Shown: positions 45,358 through 54,346 of the stretch, in pieces
How positions within the stretch are numbered: position 1 is the stretch's first letter
Layout: each line of letters starts with the position of its first letter
NCBI RefSeq assembly: GCF_014274685.1
Contig: NZ_CP060393.1
Location: 3,159,501 to 3,223,500, forward strand
Source: Edaphobacter sp. 4G125
GTDB lineage: Bacteria > Acidobacteriota > Terriglobia > Terriglobales > Acidobacteriaceae
Direction of reading: 5' to 3'
DNA length: 64,000 nt
Program-made: the position numbers and the translations under genes
Notes under the pieces: generated by a model
What the model was told of the DNA's origin: nothing
Seen by the model: only the letters and a program-made list of their open reading frames with translations
Databases searched by the model: none

Positions 45358-46806
45358 TTAGTGTGCCCAATCGTAACCTTCTTCGCCGTGTTGCGACAGG
45401 TCTAGACCATCGCGCTCGTCATCTTCGTTAACACGAAGCCCCATCAACCGATCGACGGCGAACAGAATCACGAGCGTACCAATGATCGAAATCGTCCATG
45501 CGATCGCCACACCGGCGATCTGGTTGAACAACTGGCGCCAGTTCCCTTCGAGCAGGCCTGTGGCCTTGCCTGCACCGAGAATGGGATTGATCGAGCTGTT
45601 GGCAAAGATGCCTGTCAGGATGGCTCCCAAGGTTCCACCTGCGCCATGAACGCCGAAGGCATCGAGCGAGTCGTCGTAACCGAACCACACCTTGACCTTC
45701 ACGACCATCAAGTAGCAGAAGACACCCGCAAACAGACCAATCCACAGCCCCGAGATCGGAGTCACAAAGCCTGCTGCCGGGGTAATAGCTACCAGCCCAG
45801 CTACAGCGCCCGAGATTGCACCAAGGGCCGAGGCTTTACCCTGTCGTATCCACTCCGCCGCGATCCAGCCCACGGCTGCCGCTGCCGCTGCAAAATGAGT
45901 GGCGACGAAGGCCGAGGTCGCCAGTGTGCCTGCTGAGAGAGCCGACCCTGCATTGAAGCCGAACCAGCCCACCCACAATAAGCACGCGCCGATAAAGCTC
46001 AGCACCACTGAGTGTGGGGGCATTGGCTCTTTCGGATACCCAACTCTCTTTCCCAGGTAGATCGCGGTCACCAAGGCAGAGACACCGGACGTAACGTGCA
46101 CCACCGTTCCGCCAGCAAAATCGAGACAGGGGATTCTTCCTCCCAATGCGGCGTTGAGCAGACCACCCTTCCCCCAAACCATGTGAGCCATCGGGCTATA
46201 GATGAACAGGGTCCAAAAAAACATGAAGACCAGCATCGAAGAGAACTTCATTCTCTCTGCAAATGCTCCGGTAATCAGAGCAGGTGTGATGATGGCGAAC
46301 ATCAACTGATAGACCATGAAGGTCTGCGCTGGAATCGTCGGCGCATACTTCAGATCGGGAGCAAGTCCAACACCATGCAGAAATATATGGTGAAAGCCTC
46401 CGATAAACGCATTCCCTTCTCCGAAGGCCAGAGAGTAGCTCAGCAACGCCCACAACACTGTCACCATCGCCATCATGGCGAAGGTCTGCATCATCGTTCC
46501 CAGCACGTTCTTCTTCCGAACCAGACCGCCGTAGAACAGAGCCAGGCCCGGTCCACTCATCATCAGGACGAATGCCGCTGAAACCAGCATCCACGCGTTG
46601 TCTCCCGAGGTTTGTGCTGTCGCAATTGCCGTTGTATTTTCCGCTGTCTGCTTCTCAACACGATCAAGCCGGTCAGTCTGAGATAAGGTTGTGGGAGCAG
46701 CAACTCCTGGAGTCTGTGCCATAACAGTCTGGCCGGCCAGCATGGGCCCACCCACCCCTATGGCCAGTAAGAGGGCTAAAGACACCTTCACTACGGCAAC
46801 GCGCAT
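45358..46806 (-). CDS. amtB: Ammonium transporter
   Basis: An N-terminal signal sequence (residues 1-30) precedes an extra segment with SQTDRLDRVEKQTAENTTAI, then eleven membrane helices. Amt blocks include WMLVSAAFVLMMSGPGLALF, DFAGGTVVHVTSGVSAL, GWFGFNAGSAL and DAFGVHGAGGTLGAI with the paired pore histidines. Length 482. It is first in the amtB-glnK-glnD run. No sigma-54 promoter (GG-N10-GC type) is visible upstream. Confidence 0.95.
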   Translation of the reverse strand: MRVAVVKVSLALLLAIGVGGPMLAGQTVMAQTPGVAAPTTLSQTDRLDRVEKQTAENTTAIATAQTSGDNAWMLVSAAFVLMMSGPGLALFYGGLVRKKNVLGTMMQTFAMMAMVTVLWALLSYSLAFGEGNAFIGGFHHIFLHGVGLAPDLKYAPTIPAQTFMVYQLMFAIITPALITGAFAERMKFSSMLVFMFFWTLFIYSPMAHMVWGKGGLLNAALGGRIPCLDFAGGTVVHVTSGVSALVTAIYLGKRVGYPKEPMPPHSVVLSFIGACLLWVGWFGFNAGSALSAGTLATSAFVATHFAAAAAAVGWIAAEWIRQGKASALGAISGAVAGLVAITPAAGFVTPISGLWIGLFAGVFCYLMVVKVKVWFGYDDSLDAFGVHGAGGTLGAILTGIFANSSINPILGAGKATGLLEGNWRQLFNQIAGVAIAWTISIIGTLVILFAVDRLMGLRVNEDDERDGLDLSQHGEEGYDWAH

Positions 46807-47046
46807 GGATCACCTGTTCAGATAAAGTTTTGGGAATTCGGAAGAAGAGACATGCAGGCAGAATCGTTCAAAGAACGGAAACTGCGGTCATGGCCTCGCT
46901 GCGGCGGGGGAGCGGAGGCAGAACACTGTTCTTATGCTTTTAATCTACACAAGCAGAAGCGCATCACAAAGCAGGAAATCGCCTCCTGCTGAAATTTATC
47001 CGCTGGATCGCAGGATGGGAGCATCCACACACAGTAGATATCTTGC
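46807..47046. other. Intergenic region upstream of amtB
   Basis: GCAGGA and TCCTGC at about 46973-46991 form a small hairpin. The leader of amtB on the minus strand has no gene or clear promoter consensus. Confidence 0.3.
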
Positions 47047-47325
47047 TCACCCCTTTGCCAGCAACGCTTCTACAATCGCAGACCACTCGTAGTCGAGATC
47101 GCCCTGGGCAGTTCGACGCCCTGCACGCCGGTACCAGTAGGCGGCATTTCCAGAATCTCCTTCTTTGCGATGCAGGTATGCGTGCACCCAGGAGCCATTG
47201 GGATCTTCAATCTCCTGCGCGACTTCGTGAGCGCGATCCCAGTTCCCTTGCGCACCCCACCAAAGCGCTAGCAGGGCTCCGCTTAGTTCCTGCTCTCGTG
47301 CCGCCTTGAATTCATCCAGCGTCAT
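47047..47325 (-). CDS. Small conserved-looking protein, unknown function (92 residues)
   Basis: From the ATG at 47325 (GAAGGGA upstream) the product reads MTLDEFKAAREQELSGALLA, then WDRAHEVAQEIEDPNGSWVH and GNAAYWYRRAGR. The Trp/Ala-rich helical repeats resemble a short TPR-like pair. It starts 10 bases after the esterase stop and is probably co-transcribed. No function is assigned. Confidence 0.6.
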   Translation of the reverse strand: MTLDEFKAAREQELSGALLALWWGAQGNWDRAHEVAQEIEDPNGSWVHAYLHRKEGDSGNAAYWYRRAGRRTAQGDLDYEWSAIVEALLAKG

Positions 47326-47335
47326 GGCATTCCCT

Positions 47336-48241
47336 TCATTGCGCAGGAGCCGCATAGCCGCGTTCGCGCATCCATTTGATCAGCAGATCGGGCCATACGC
47401 TTAGCTGTGGGTTGGCAGCAGCTAAACCCGCTCCATGGGCACCATGCTGGAAGATGTGCATCTCCGCCGGTACACCAGCCCGCACCAACGCCTCGTAGAA
47501 CATCACGCTGTTGGCGATAGGAACCGTTTTGTCATCTGTTGTCGAAAAGAGGAACGTCGGCGGCGTTTGCGGCGTTACCTGTTCTTCCGCGGAGAGCGCC
47601 ATGACAAGCGCAGGATCCGGATTTTCTCCGAGCAAATTTCGCTTCGATCCAAGGTGCACGGCCGGACTGGTCATTGTGATGACCGGATAGGACAGAATGA
47701 GGAAGTCGGGCCTGCAACTCTTCCGTTCAACAGGATCATTCGCGTCTGCATCCCCTGCATCGAATCGAGTGCCAGCGGTCGCAGTGAGATGTCCCCCGGC
47801 AGAAAAACCCCACATCCCAAGATGGTCTTCGGCAATGCCGTATTCGGCGGCGTGTGCGCGTACAAGGCGTACGGCTCGTTGCGCATCTCCCAGCTCCACG
47901 GGATGGTGATATCGCGGCCCCAGCCGATACCGCAGGACAAACGCTGCCACGCCATGGTCATTCAGCCATCGGGCGATAGCGAATCCTTCCTTCTCTATGG
48001 CCAGATGTGCATACCCACCACCAGGAACAACCACGACCCCTGTCTTCGTTGCATTGGGCCCTGAAGGCAGAAATACAGTCAGTTCTGGTTTGTCGGCATC
48101 TTCATTCCCCAAAGCTCCGGGAGCTCCCGTCGGCCAAAGAAGGACCTCTTTTCCGGGATTCGGGTTGGCTGCGGGCGTCTGTGCCCAGGCTCCGCTTGAG
48201 ATCACTACGAATACCGCAAAGCAGGCTTTGGCGAAATGCAC
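47336..48241 (-). CDS. Secreted alpha/beta-hydrolase (esterase/lipase-like, BD-FAE type)
   Basis: A signal peptide (residues 1-20) is followed by an alpha/beta-hydrolase fold. VVVPGGGYAHLAIEKEG is the oxyanion block, GMWGFSAGGHLTA holds the nucleophile Ser, DDKTVPIANS the Asp, and FQHGAHGAGLA the catalytic His. Relatives are carbohydrate or xylan acetyl/feruloyl esterases. Its place beside a secreted propeller suggests polymer breakdown. 301 residues. Confidence 0.88.
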   Translation of the reverse strand: MHFAKACFAVFVVISSGAWAQTPAANPNPGKEVLLWPTGAPGALGNEDADKPELTVFLPSGPNATKTGVVVVPGGGYAHLAIEKEGFAIARWLNDHGVAAFVLRYRLGPRYHHPVELGDAQRAVRLVRAHAAEYGIAEDHLGMWGFSAGGHLTATAGTRFDAGDADANDPVERKSCRPDFLILSYPVITMTSPAVHLGSKRNLLGENPDPALVMALSAEEQVTPQTPPTFLFSTTDDKTVPIANSVMFYEALVRAGVPAEMHIFQHGAHGAGLAAANPQLSVWPDLLIKWMRERGYAAPAQ

Positions 48242-48254
48242 GGATTCAGCTCCT

Positions 48255-49505
48255 TTATGGGTTGGCTCGTATTGCTTTTACAGCGATGGCATTGGGCGAC
48301 GAACCCGCAGGCAGGATGGTAAACAAAGCAGCTCCCTGTTTTCCCTGGGTCCGTATTACGGATACGTCGCCAGAATGAGCATCTGCGGCGAGGAGCAGGT
48401 GCTCGTCCGCAGTGAAGGCGAGAGCATCAGGAGCAGAACCGGTATGGACCGTAGTGACCAGCTGCCCATCGTCGATGCTGTAGATGCTAATGAGGTCAGA
48501 GCCGAAGTTCGCCACCCAGAGTGTCGAGTTGTCGTGAGTGATGATTCCATGAACAGGTTTGGTGCCGATCATGTAGGTTCCGAGGACCTGGTTATTCCAG
48601 GTGTCGATCTCGGAGATGGAATCGGAACCGAAGTTAGAGGCAAAGATCTCGCCGCCATCGGGTTTCATGGCAAGGTGAACGGGAGCGTCCCCCACAACAA
48701 GCATGGTGAGGAGGTGGTCCGATGTTGCGGTAGGATCTTGCCGGGCAGGCCAGGAGCCGGGCGCGGCAGCCAATGCGACAACCATCACCTGACGTCCACC
48801 CGAACAAGCAATAAATGCCTTGGAGGAATCAGGAAGGATCGCAATATCGGTGGCGCCGGGGCAACCGGAAAACGTAGAACGGAACTTCAGAGGGGGTCCG
48901 GACTGTGGGCTTTCAGGGGCTTCCTTTAAAGGAACGTTTGGACTGGCATAAGAGGCAGCATCGTAGATCGAGACACTGCCTGAGCCCCGGTTGGAGACAA
49001 CAACCGAACGCATATCGGGGGAAACACGGGCGAGCCCAGGCTGTTCACCCGTACCCACAACAGCGATTTCGCGACGGCGGTCCAGGTCGATCACACTGAT
49101 GGAGTTCGATCCAGCGTTCGCAACATACGCTCGTCCACCCGCAGCGTCGACGCTGATGAAATAGGGCTGGCGGTGCACTCCAATCGTCGAGACAACGGTG
49201 TTCGTTGCAGCATCGATGACGGTTACGGTTCCAGAGCGGGTATTAACGGCATAAACCTCATTCCGCTTTGGATTTGCAGCGATTCCTGTAGGATTTTCGC
49301 CCACCCGAAGTGTGCGGTCTGAGCGGAGATTGACCAGGTCCAGAACGCTGACGGTATTCGAATTTCCGTTCGTGACATAAGCAAACTCACGGTAGCCTGC
49401 CGGGACGTCGGGGAAACCGCTCCGACGGCAGCCAATAGGCATCCAGAGGACGAGGGGGAGTAGAGCGAGTAGAGTTGCTCGCGGTTGATTTCGGCGTGTG
49501 GACAC
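48255..49505 (-). CDS. Secreted YVTN-type beta-propeller protein
   Basis: Repeated blades of about 42 residues carry FAYVTNGNSNTVSVLDL, VYAVNTRSGTVTVIDAATN, AYVANAGSNSISVIDL and LWVANFGSDLISIYSI. A hydrophobic leader ends in PIGC, a weak lipobox, so it may be a lipoprotein. The GTG at 49505 is the start because the next ATG lies inside the leader. Function is unknown; such proteins often bind surface ligands. Confidence 0.8.
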   Translation of the reverse strand: MSTRRNQPRATLLALLPLVLWMPIGCRRSGFPDVPAGYREFAYVTNGNSNTVSVLDLVNLRSDRTLRVGENPTGIAANPKRNEVYAVNTRSGTVTVIDAATNTVVSTIGVHRQPYFISVDAAGGRAYVANAGSNSISVIDLDRRREIAVVGTGEQPGLARVSPDMRSVVVSNRGSGSVSIYDAASYASPNVPLKEAPESPQSGPPLKFRSTFSGCPGATDIAILPDSSKAFIACSGGRQVMVVALAAAPGSWPARQDPTATSDHLLTMLVVGDAPVHLAMKPDGGEIFASNFGSDSISEIDTWNNQVLGTYMIGTKPVHGIITHDNSTLWVANFGSDLISIYSIDDGQLVTTVHTGSAPDALAFTADEHLLLAADAHSGDVSVIRTQGKQGAALFTILPAGSSPNAIAVKAIRANP

Positions 49506-49562
49506 TAAAGCGAGTCTATCGGTCAGAATTGCGCGGTCGCAACTCGCAAAACGGCAGAAGTG

Positions 49563-49710
49563 GAAAAGTTTTCTTGAAACCGAAACTTTTCGTCCGAAGA
49601 ACGGGTCTACGCAATTGATGCCGAGAGTTGCCAGATGGGGAGCTCTTGCATCGTCTGTAAATCCTTCTCGGACAACGAAGCTACCTTCGTGTAGCTTCGT
49701 TGATTTTTTT
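49563..49710 (+). ncRNA. Candidate small RNA ending in an intrinsic terminator
   Basis: The 203-base gap has no plus-strand gene, yet a strong plus-strand terminator lies at 49674-49710. Upstream at 49563-49591, GAAAAGTTT and AAACTTTTC form a 9-bp inverted repeat. TTGAAA at 49574 is a possible -35 box, without a clear -10. Both features suit a short RNA but are not proof. Confidence 0.3.
49674..49710 (+). terminator. Intrinsic terminator, plus strand
   Basis: AACGAAGCTAC and GTAGCTTCGTT pair perfectly (11 bp, 6-base loop) and are followed by GATTTTTTT. The T-run is on the plus strand, although the flanking genes are on the minus strand. Confidence 0.82.
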
Positions 49711-51727
49711 AGATTCCTCCCTGAGTCGAACTGGATCCCAGATTCAATTTGCGGATGTGTATCGGTGCCGTGGTCTCTGGAATGGTGCCGTCGTTCACCT
49801 GGACCTCCTGTGGGGTGCCCTCGAAGAGAATCCGGGTCGAAACACTTGAGTGTGGCGGAATATGGACCCGCTCGGTCGAGGTGAGGCTGCCGGAACGAAC
49901 TGTAACGGGAACATCTACATTCACCGCGCCAGCGTTATGCACCTCGACTGCGACCAACCAGCTTACGCCTTTGCCGTTACGGGCGGGCAGATCGCGTGGC
50001 GTGACATTCACGATGGAGAGATCGGCCAAACCACGATCGTTGTAGACCCAGTCATCAAAGACAGTAGATAAGTCTTTATGTGCGGCCGCTTCCAGAACGC
50101 GCTGAAATGCATGTGGATCTTCAGGGGTATCGGGTTGGGCATGGCGCACTTCGTCCCGATAGAGCTGCAAGGCCTTCTTGAGGGGAGCGTCGCCCGTAAT
50201 AGACCGAAGCAGCCAGAGAACCGCTGCGGCCTTGGCACGATAGTAAACCTCATCATGCACGGCGATCAGGCTTTGATCGGATACTGGAGGCGTCTGGGTT
50301 GAAGGTCCCGCACTACTGGATTCAGTGCTGCTCTGAGGGGAACGAGCGGAGGGGTCTGGACCTTCCGGTTCAACCAGCGTGAGCGGATTGATGAGCTGGC
50401 GAAGCTCAACGAGGGCCTTCTCCCGGCCATCAGTCGATTCTGTATAGAGCAGCGAGACGAACTGGGGAACTCCCTCATTCAGCCAGGGAAGCGAAGAGCG
50501 GAACCAGGCATGCGCAAGTGAGTGGACCATCGCCGGAGTGACTTGCCGCGCATCGGTGGCGGTCAACGGAACGGCGAGAAAGGCATCGTCCTCAAAGGGT
50601 TGGCCTGCGTGATCGATCAGGGTGAGCGAACTCAAAGGGGCGTCACCCAGCCAGTCGCGGAGTACGGGAGCAACGTTATTGGAGGCAGCAGTATAAGGAG
50701 CCATTGCCTCGGGATGGATCGTCGTAATGGCCAGGAGCTGGTTCTCTGATGGTCGTGAAGCGCTCGAAGTAATAAAGAGACTGGGAGTGCGGAATCCCAA
50801 AGGAGCATTGGCAAAGTCGGCCGTAGCGACACCGTGAGAAGAGACGACGGGGGTGTCGGGCTGCTCTGCCACGTGATCCAGTGGCTCGCGACGACCGTTC
50901 AAAAATGCGTCAACTGGAGGCTCTCCAACGTATTCCACCGTCAGGCGTAGACGCATCGAAGAACGGGCCTGCTGGAGACGGGAAAGACCAATCGCCTGAA
51001 AGAGCTTTGCCCCATCCCCGAGGAAGAGTGGCGGCGAAGAAACGGGGTACCAGAGCACATTTCCGAATCCACGGAGAGCTGTTTCCTCAGGAGAGATCTG
51101 GTCCCAATCGGCATAAACCGCCTGGTCTGGAGGGGCGCCGATGCGGGTGAGTCGCGCAGACGAGGCCGCCAGGGTTCCGGAGTAGAAGGTCGTCAGTGTG
51201 AGGGACGAGCCAGGCGAGATTGGCCGAGAGAGGGTCACGAGCGCCTCGGTCATCTGCCCCGTATGGTCGGCATCGGTGGCGACCGTGTGCTCGGTAAACG
51301 TAAGCGGAAGGGGGGCATTGATGCTCTCCCAATGCAACGTAGAGGAGAGTTGCAAGGTCAACCGGGTCAGCGGAGCCGATGAGATATTCCGGATGGTCAC
51401 CCGGGCCTTTGCAGCCATACCGGAGTTTGCCGGCGTCAGGTGAAGATCAAGGTCCCATTGGATGATGGCAACGGAGGAACGCTCGGCATCCGTAATCGAG
51501 GCGACAACCTTTTCCGGAGTCCGCGCGGCACGATGAGAAGACGGGCTTTGATTCGGCTGCTCATCATTGCGGTGAAACAGGACCTGTCCCTGAGATTGAG
51601 ATTCAGAATGTCCCGGTTGCTGCGCTGCGACAACCGCTGGAGCAGTAAGGAGAATGGCCCCAGTGGCCAGATTTAAAAACTGTGTCACGACACAAGACGA
51701 AGCTGAAAAGCGAGAAGAACGATTCAT
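49709..51727 (-). CDS. M1-peptidase-like protein with degenerate zinc site
   Basis: A signal peptide (residues 1-36) precedes an N-terminal beta-rich region (WDLDLHLTPANSG, RVTIRNISSAPLTRLTLQLS) and a gluzincin-like middle. At H402-H406 the expected HExxH reads HSLAH, then WLNEG with E418. The second His to Glu distance is 11 residues against 18 in canonical M1 enzymes. The catalytic Glu is therefore Ser, and peptidase activity is doubtful. A Ser/Pro-rich insert follows near residue 465, and the C-terminus is Ig-like. Its ATG abuts the rlmB stop (TGAATG), so the two are coupled. Confidence 0.75.
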   Translation of the reverse strand: MNRSSRFSASSCVVTQFLNLATGAILLTAPAVVAAQQPGHSESQSQGQVLFHRNDEQPNQSPSSHRAARTPEKVVASITDAERSSVAIIQWDLDLHLTPANSGMAAKARVTIRNISSAPLTRLTLQLSSTLHWESINAPLPLTFTEHTVATDADHTGQMTEALVTLSRPISPGSSLTLTTFYSGTLAASSARLTRIGAPPDQAVYADWDQISPEETALRGFGNVLWYPVSSPPLFLGDGAKLFQAIGLSRLQQARSSMRLRLTVEYVGEPPVDAFLNGRREPLDHVAEQPDTPVVSSHGVATADFANAPLGFRTPSLFITSSASRPSENQLLAITTIHPEAMAPYTAASNNVAPVLRDWLGDAPLSSLTLIDHAGQPFEDDAFLAVPLTATDARQVTPAMVHSLAHAWFRSSLPWLNEGVPQFVSLLYTESTDGREKALVELRQLINPLTLVEPEGPDPSARSPQSSTESSSAGPSTQTPPVSDQSLIAVHDEVYYRAKAAAVLWLLRSITGDAPLKKALQLYRDEVRHAQPDTPEDPHAFQRVLEAAAHKDLSTVFDDWVYNDRGLADLSIVNVTPRDLPARNGKGVSWLVAVEVHNAGAVNVDVPVTVRSGSLTSTERVHIPPHSSVSTRILFEGTPQEVQVNDGTIPETTAPIHIRKLNLGSSSTQGGI

Positions 51728-52525
51728 TCAGAGGCTGCCGAGACCTTTACGCGGTTTAACCGGCCTGGAAGGGGCTGCGGTCTTTGGTTGGACGGACGCA
51801 GCGCGCCGTTGGCGCATCGCCTCATACATAACGACAGCTCCGGCCACGGAAACATTCAGCGACGAGACCTGGCCACCCATAGGGATACGAAGGAGATAGT
51901 CGCAGGTTTTTTTGACCAGATCATGTAAACCAGCCCCCTCGCGGCCTAGAACGAGGACGCAATCGGTGGCAAAGTCGAAATCCGTATAGTCGGGGGTTCC
52001 GCGCTCGTCGAGGCCAATGACCCAGATATTTGACTTCTTCATCTGCTCCAGTGAGCGAACTAGATTGGTGACCCGGGCAATGCGAACATGCTCCGAGGCC
52101 CCGGCAGAGGTTTTAGCGACCGTCGCGGAGATGGGAGCGCTACGGCGTTCGGGCAGGATCACGCCGTCAACCCCAGCTCCATCTGCAGTACGGAGAAGCG
52201 CTCCGAGGTTATGGGGGTCCTCAACCCCATCCAGGGCCAGAAAGAAACGATGACGGCCAATTTCCGCGGAAAGGAGGTCTTCAATGGAGAGGAACTCGCG
52301 ATCGCGAAGAAAGGCCAGAACTCCTTGATGGGTATCGGTCTTCGCGATTCGGGTCAGCTGTTCGCGGGGTTCGAGCGAGACACGGACCTTGCAGTTCCGG
52401 GCCAGCGAGAGGATCCGCTCCAGTTTTTCATCACGGCGCTCACGGGCAACAACCAGCCGGTCGAGACGTTCGGAGCCAGAGCGGAGGGCCTCTTCAACCG
52501 GGTGGAGGCCATACAGAACTTCCAT
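51728..52525 (-). CDS. rlmB: 23S rRNA (guanosine-2'-O)-methyltransferase, RlmB/TrmH family
   Basis: This SPOUT methyltransferase makes Gm2251 in 23S rRNA. The N-terminal substrate domain begins MEVLYGLHPVEEALRSG. The knot motifs are LALDGVEDPHNLGALLRTAD, VLVLGREGAGL and IPMGGQVSSLNVSVAGAVVM. A basic Pro/Lys tail of about 25 residues ends the protein. 265 residues is normal. Confidence 0.93.
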   Translation of the reverse strand: MEVLYGLHPVEEALRSGSERLDRLVVARERRDEKLERILSLARNCKVRVSLEPREQLTRIAKTDTHQGVLAFLRDREFLSIEDLLSAEIGRHRFFLALDGVEDPHNLGALLRTADGAGVDGVILPERRSAPISATVAKTSAGASEHVRIARVTNLVRSLEQMKKSNIWVIGLDERGTPDYTDFDFATDCVLVLGREGAGLHDLVKKTCDYLLRIPMGGQVSSLNVSVAGAVVMYEAMRQRRAASVQPKTAAPSRPVKPRKGLGSL

Positions 52526-52616
52526 AGACCGAGTTTACCCTCTGAAAAGCCGAGACGCAGACTGGCGAACGCCATAGAATGGTTGCATTGGTTTTTCCGG
52601 TTCCCCGGGATCCCAA

Positions 52617-53342
52617 ATGACCCCTTTTACAACAAAACGGGTTTTTTCAAAGAAGTCGTTCCGGAATCGAGACTTTTTGGAAGGAAGTCGCGTCACTACC
52701 TCTGTGAGCAGCCGAGCCCTATCCATAACGACAGCGCAGGTCGCGCTGACCCAGGAAGAGAATGCGGCGATCGCCCGTGGCCTGAAACGTCAGGATCCGG
52801 AGCTGCTCGACCATCTGATCGAGCAGTACCAACATCGCCTGCTACGTTATCTTCTCTTCTTGACGGGCCGTCGCGAAGTTGCCGAGGATCTCTTTCAAGA
52901 AACCTGGATGCGCGTGTTGGTTCGGGGTACCCAGTACAACGGGCGAGCAAGATTCGATACATGGCTGTTTACGATTGCTCGCAATCTGGTCATCGACCTT
53001 TCGCGCAAGCGAACGATGTCGAGCCTGGATGAGATGAGCGAGTCGGATGAAGATGATCGTCCATTTGAAGTAGCCACCACAGGCCCTTCTCCTTTGGAGC
53101 AGTTCACGTCACGGGAAGATTCGGCTGAGGTGGGTGAAGTTTTATTGACGCTCGATGCGTCTTATCGTGAAGTCCTTGTACTGCGGTTCTACGAAGAGAT
53201 GTCTCTGGAAGAGATCGCCAGCATGACCCACGCGCCGCTTTCAACCGTGAAATCGCGTCTGTACCGTGGCCTGGCATCCTTGAAACCAGAGTTGGAGAGA
53301 CTGCGAAATTATCGTCCTGGGGTGGCGGAGGCGAGAGGATGA
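52617..53342 (+). CDS. ECF-family RNA polymerase sigma factor
   Basis: Sigma-2 is seen in YQHRLLRYLLFLTGRREVAE, DLFQETWMRVLVRG and ARFDTWLFTIARNLVIDLSR; sigma-4 in VLVLRFYEEMSLEEIAS and APLSTVKSRLYRGLASLKP. The first 50 residues are not conserved; a GTG at 52704 could be the true start. The stop overlaps the next gene by 4 bases (ATGA), and that gene encodes a small membrane protein that may be its anti-sigma factor. It is divergent from rlmB. Confidence 0.9.
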   Translation: MTPFTTKRVFSKKSFRNRDFLEGSRVTTSVSSRALSITTAQVALTQEENAAIARGLKRQDPELLDHLIEQYQHRLLRYLLFLTGRREVAEDLFQETWMRVLVRGTQYNGRARFDTWLFTIARNLVIDLSRKRTMSSLDEMSESDEDDRPFEVATTGPSPLEQFTSREDSAEVGEVLLTLDASYREVLVLRFYEEMSLEEIASMTHAPLSTVKSRLYRGLASLKPELERLRNYRPGVAEARG

Positions 53343-53728
53343 ACGAATTTATTCATGGAGGATCTGAGCGAGAGGTAGCTCTCGCCCGGCAAGCGATGAC
53401 ATCGCTCCAGGTAGGAGCACAAACATCTCTTGTGAACCGAACTCATCGTGTCGTGCGTGAACGCGCCCGGCAGATGTCGGCCCGAAGAAAAAAGATGCGT
53501 AGCCTTTGGGCACCTCTGGCTGTATGCGCCTCGATGGTGGTCATTCTGGTGACAGCAGTATGGACGATGCTGGACCAATATGAGTTGAACCCTACCGGGA
53601 TGCCGGATGCGAGCGACCAGTACATGGTACTTCTGCTGTGGTTTCTTCCGGCCTCTGCAGCTCTGTTGGCCATGGTATGGTTCCACCGCAATCACGGCAG
53701 ACGCTCTAAGGGAGAGATTGTGCGATGA
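53339..53728 (+). CDS. Small two-helix membrane protein, possible anti-sigma factor
   Basis: The 129-residue protein has a charged N-terminal half (ALARQAMTSLQ, RVVRERARQMSARRKKMR) and two membrane helices (LWAPLAVCASMVVILVTAVW; YMVLLLWFLPASAALLAMVW). It is coupled by 4-base overlaps to the sigma gene before it and the zinc-ribbon gene after it. There is no HxxxCxxC zinc anti-sigma motif, so the anti-sigma role is inferred from position only. Confidence 0.65.
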   Translation: MNEFIHGGSEREVALARQAMTSLQVGAQTSLVNRTHRVVRERARQMSARRKKMRSLWAPLAVCASMVVILVTAVWTMLDQYELNPTGMPDASDQYMVLLLWFLPASAALLAMVWFHRNHGRRSKGEIVR

Positions 53729-54273
53729 CCATGTCGTCGACATCGAACGAGAATCGCGTTACCCAGGTACAGGGAGGCCAGGAAGATGAACTGAGCCTGA
53801 TTCCGGCCTGGTCCATCGTTCTCGCGATCCTTGTCTTTGCTGCCGTCCAGTATCTCTTTCATGTTGTAATGCCCCACCACAAGCACGAGATGCTGCCGAT
53901 GCGGCTGCTGATGAGCTACTCGTGGGGAACGGCCTTTGCCAGTTATGTTCTGCTGGTGGGCTACGTCAGCCGCGACGTCAAACGCCGCAGGATGCCGGCT
54001 GGACTCTGGATGCTGATTGTCCTGCTGATGCCAGGCGGAATCGGTGCCGTAGTCTACTTCTTGTTGCGGCAGCCCTTGCTGCGTCCCTGCCCGCATTGTC
54101 GAACCGAGATTCCTTCAAGCTGCCACTTCTGCCCGCAGTGTCAGTTTCAGATGGCCCCCGTATGCGGCCGCTGCTTTCGCGGAGTCCAAATTACAGACGT
54201 GTACTGCTCACAGTGCGGCCATGATCTGGCCGAGGACCACGCTCCTGCGAGACTTCGAGCGTATAGTGACTAA
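53725..54273 (+). CDS. Membrane protein with a C-terminal double zinc ribbon
   Basis: Three membrane helices (PAWSIVLAILVFAAVQYLF, TAFASYVLLVGYV, MPAGLWMLIVLLMPGGIGA) precede four cysteine pairs in CPHCRTEI, CHFCPQC, CGRCFRG and CSQCGHDL. These form two DZANK-like zinc ribbons. It overlaps the previous gene by 4 bases. It probably belongs to the sigma-factor operon; its role is unknown. Confidence 0.75.
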   Translation: MTMSSTSNENRVTQVQGGQEDELSLIPAWSIVLAILVFAAVQYLFHVVMPHHKHEMLPMRLLMSYSWGTAFASYVLLVGYVSRDVKRRRMPAGLWMLIVLLMPGGIGAVVYFLLRQPLLRPCPHCRTEIPSSCHFCPQCQFQMAPVCGRCFRGVQITDVYCSQCGHDLAEDHAPARLRAYSD

Positions 54274-54346
54274 AGGCAGTTCTTGGTAGCCGGTTGTCAG
54301 TTCACTGTTGTCTGGCAACTGACGATTGAGAACTGAGAGCTCCTTT

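Noticed and set aside
46807..47046. Sigma-54 promoter before amtB
   Set aside because: No TGGCAC-N5-TTGC-like pair in either orientation in this gap.
47997..48929. Plus-strand open frame over the esterase and propeller genes
   Set aside because: Spans two minus-strand genes, with composition typical of antisense translation.
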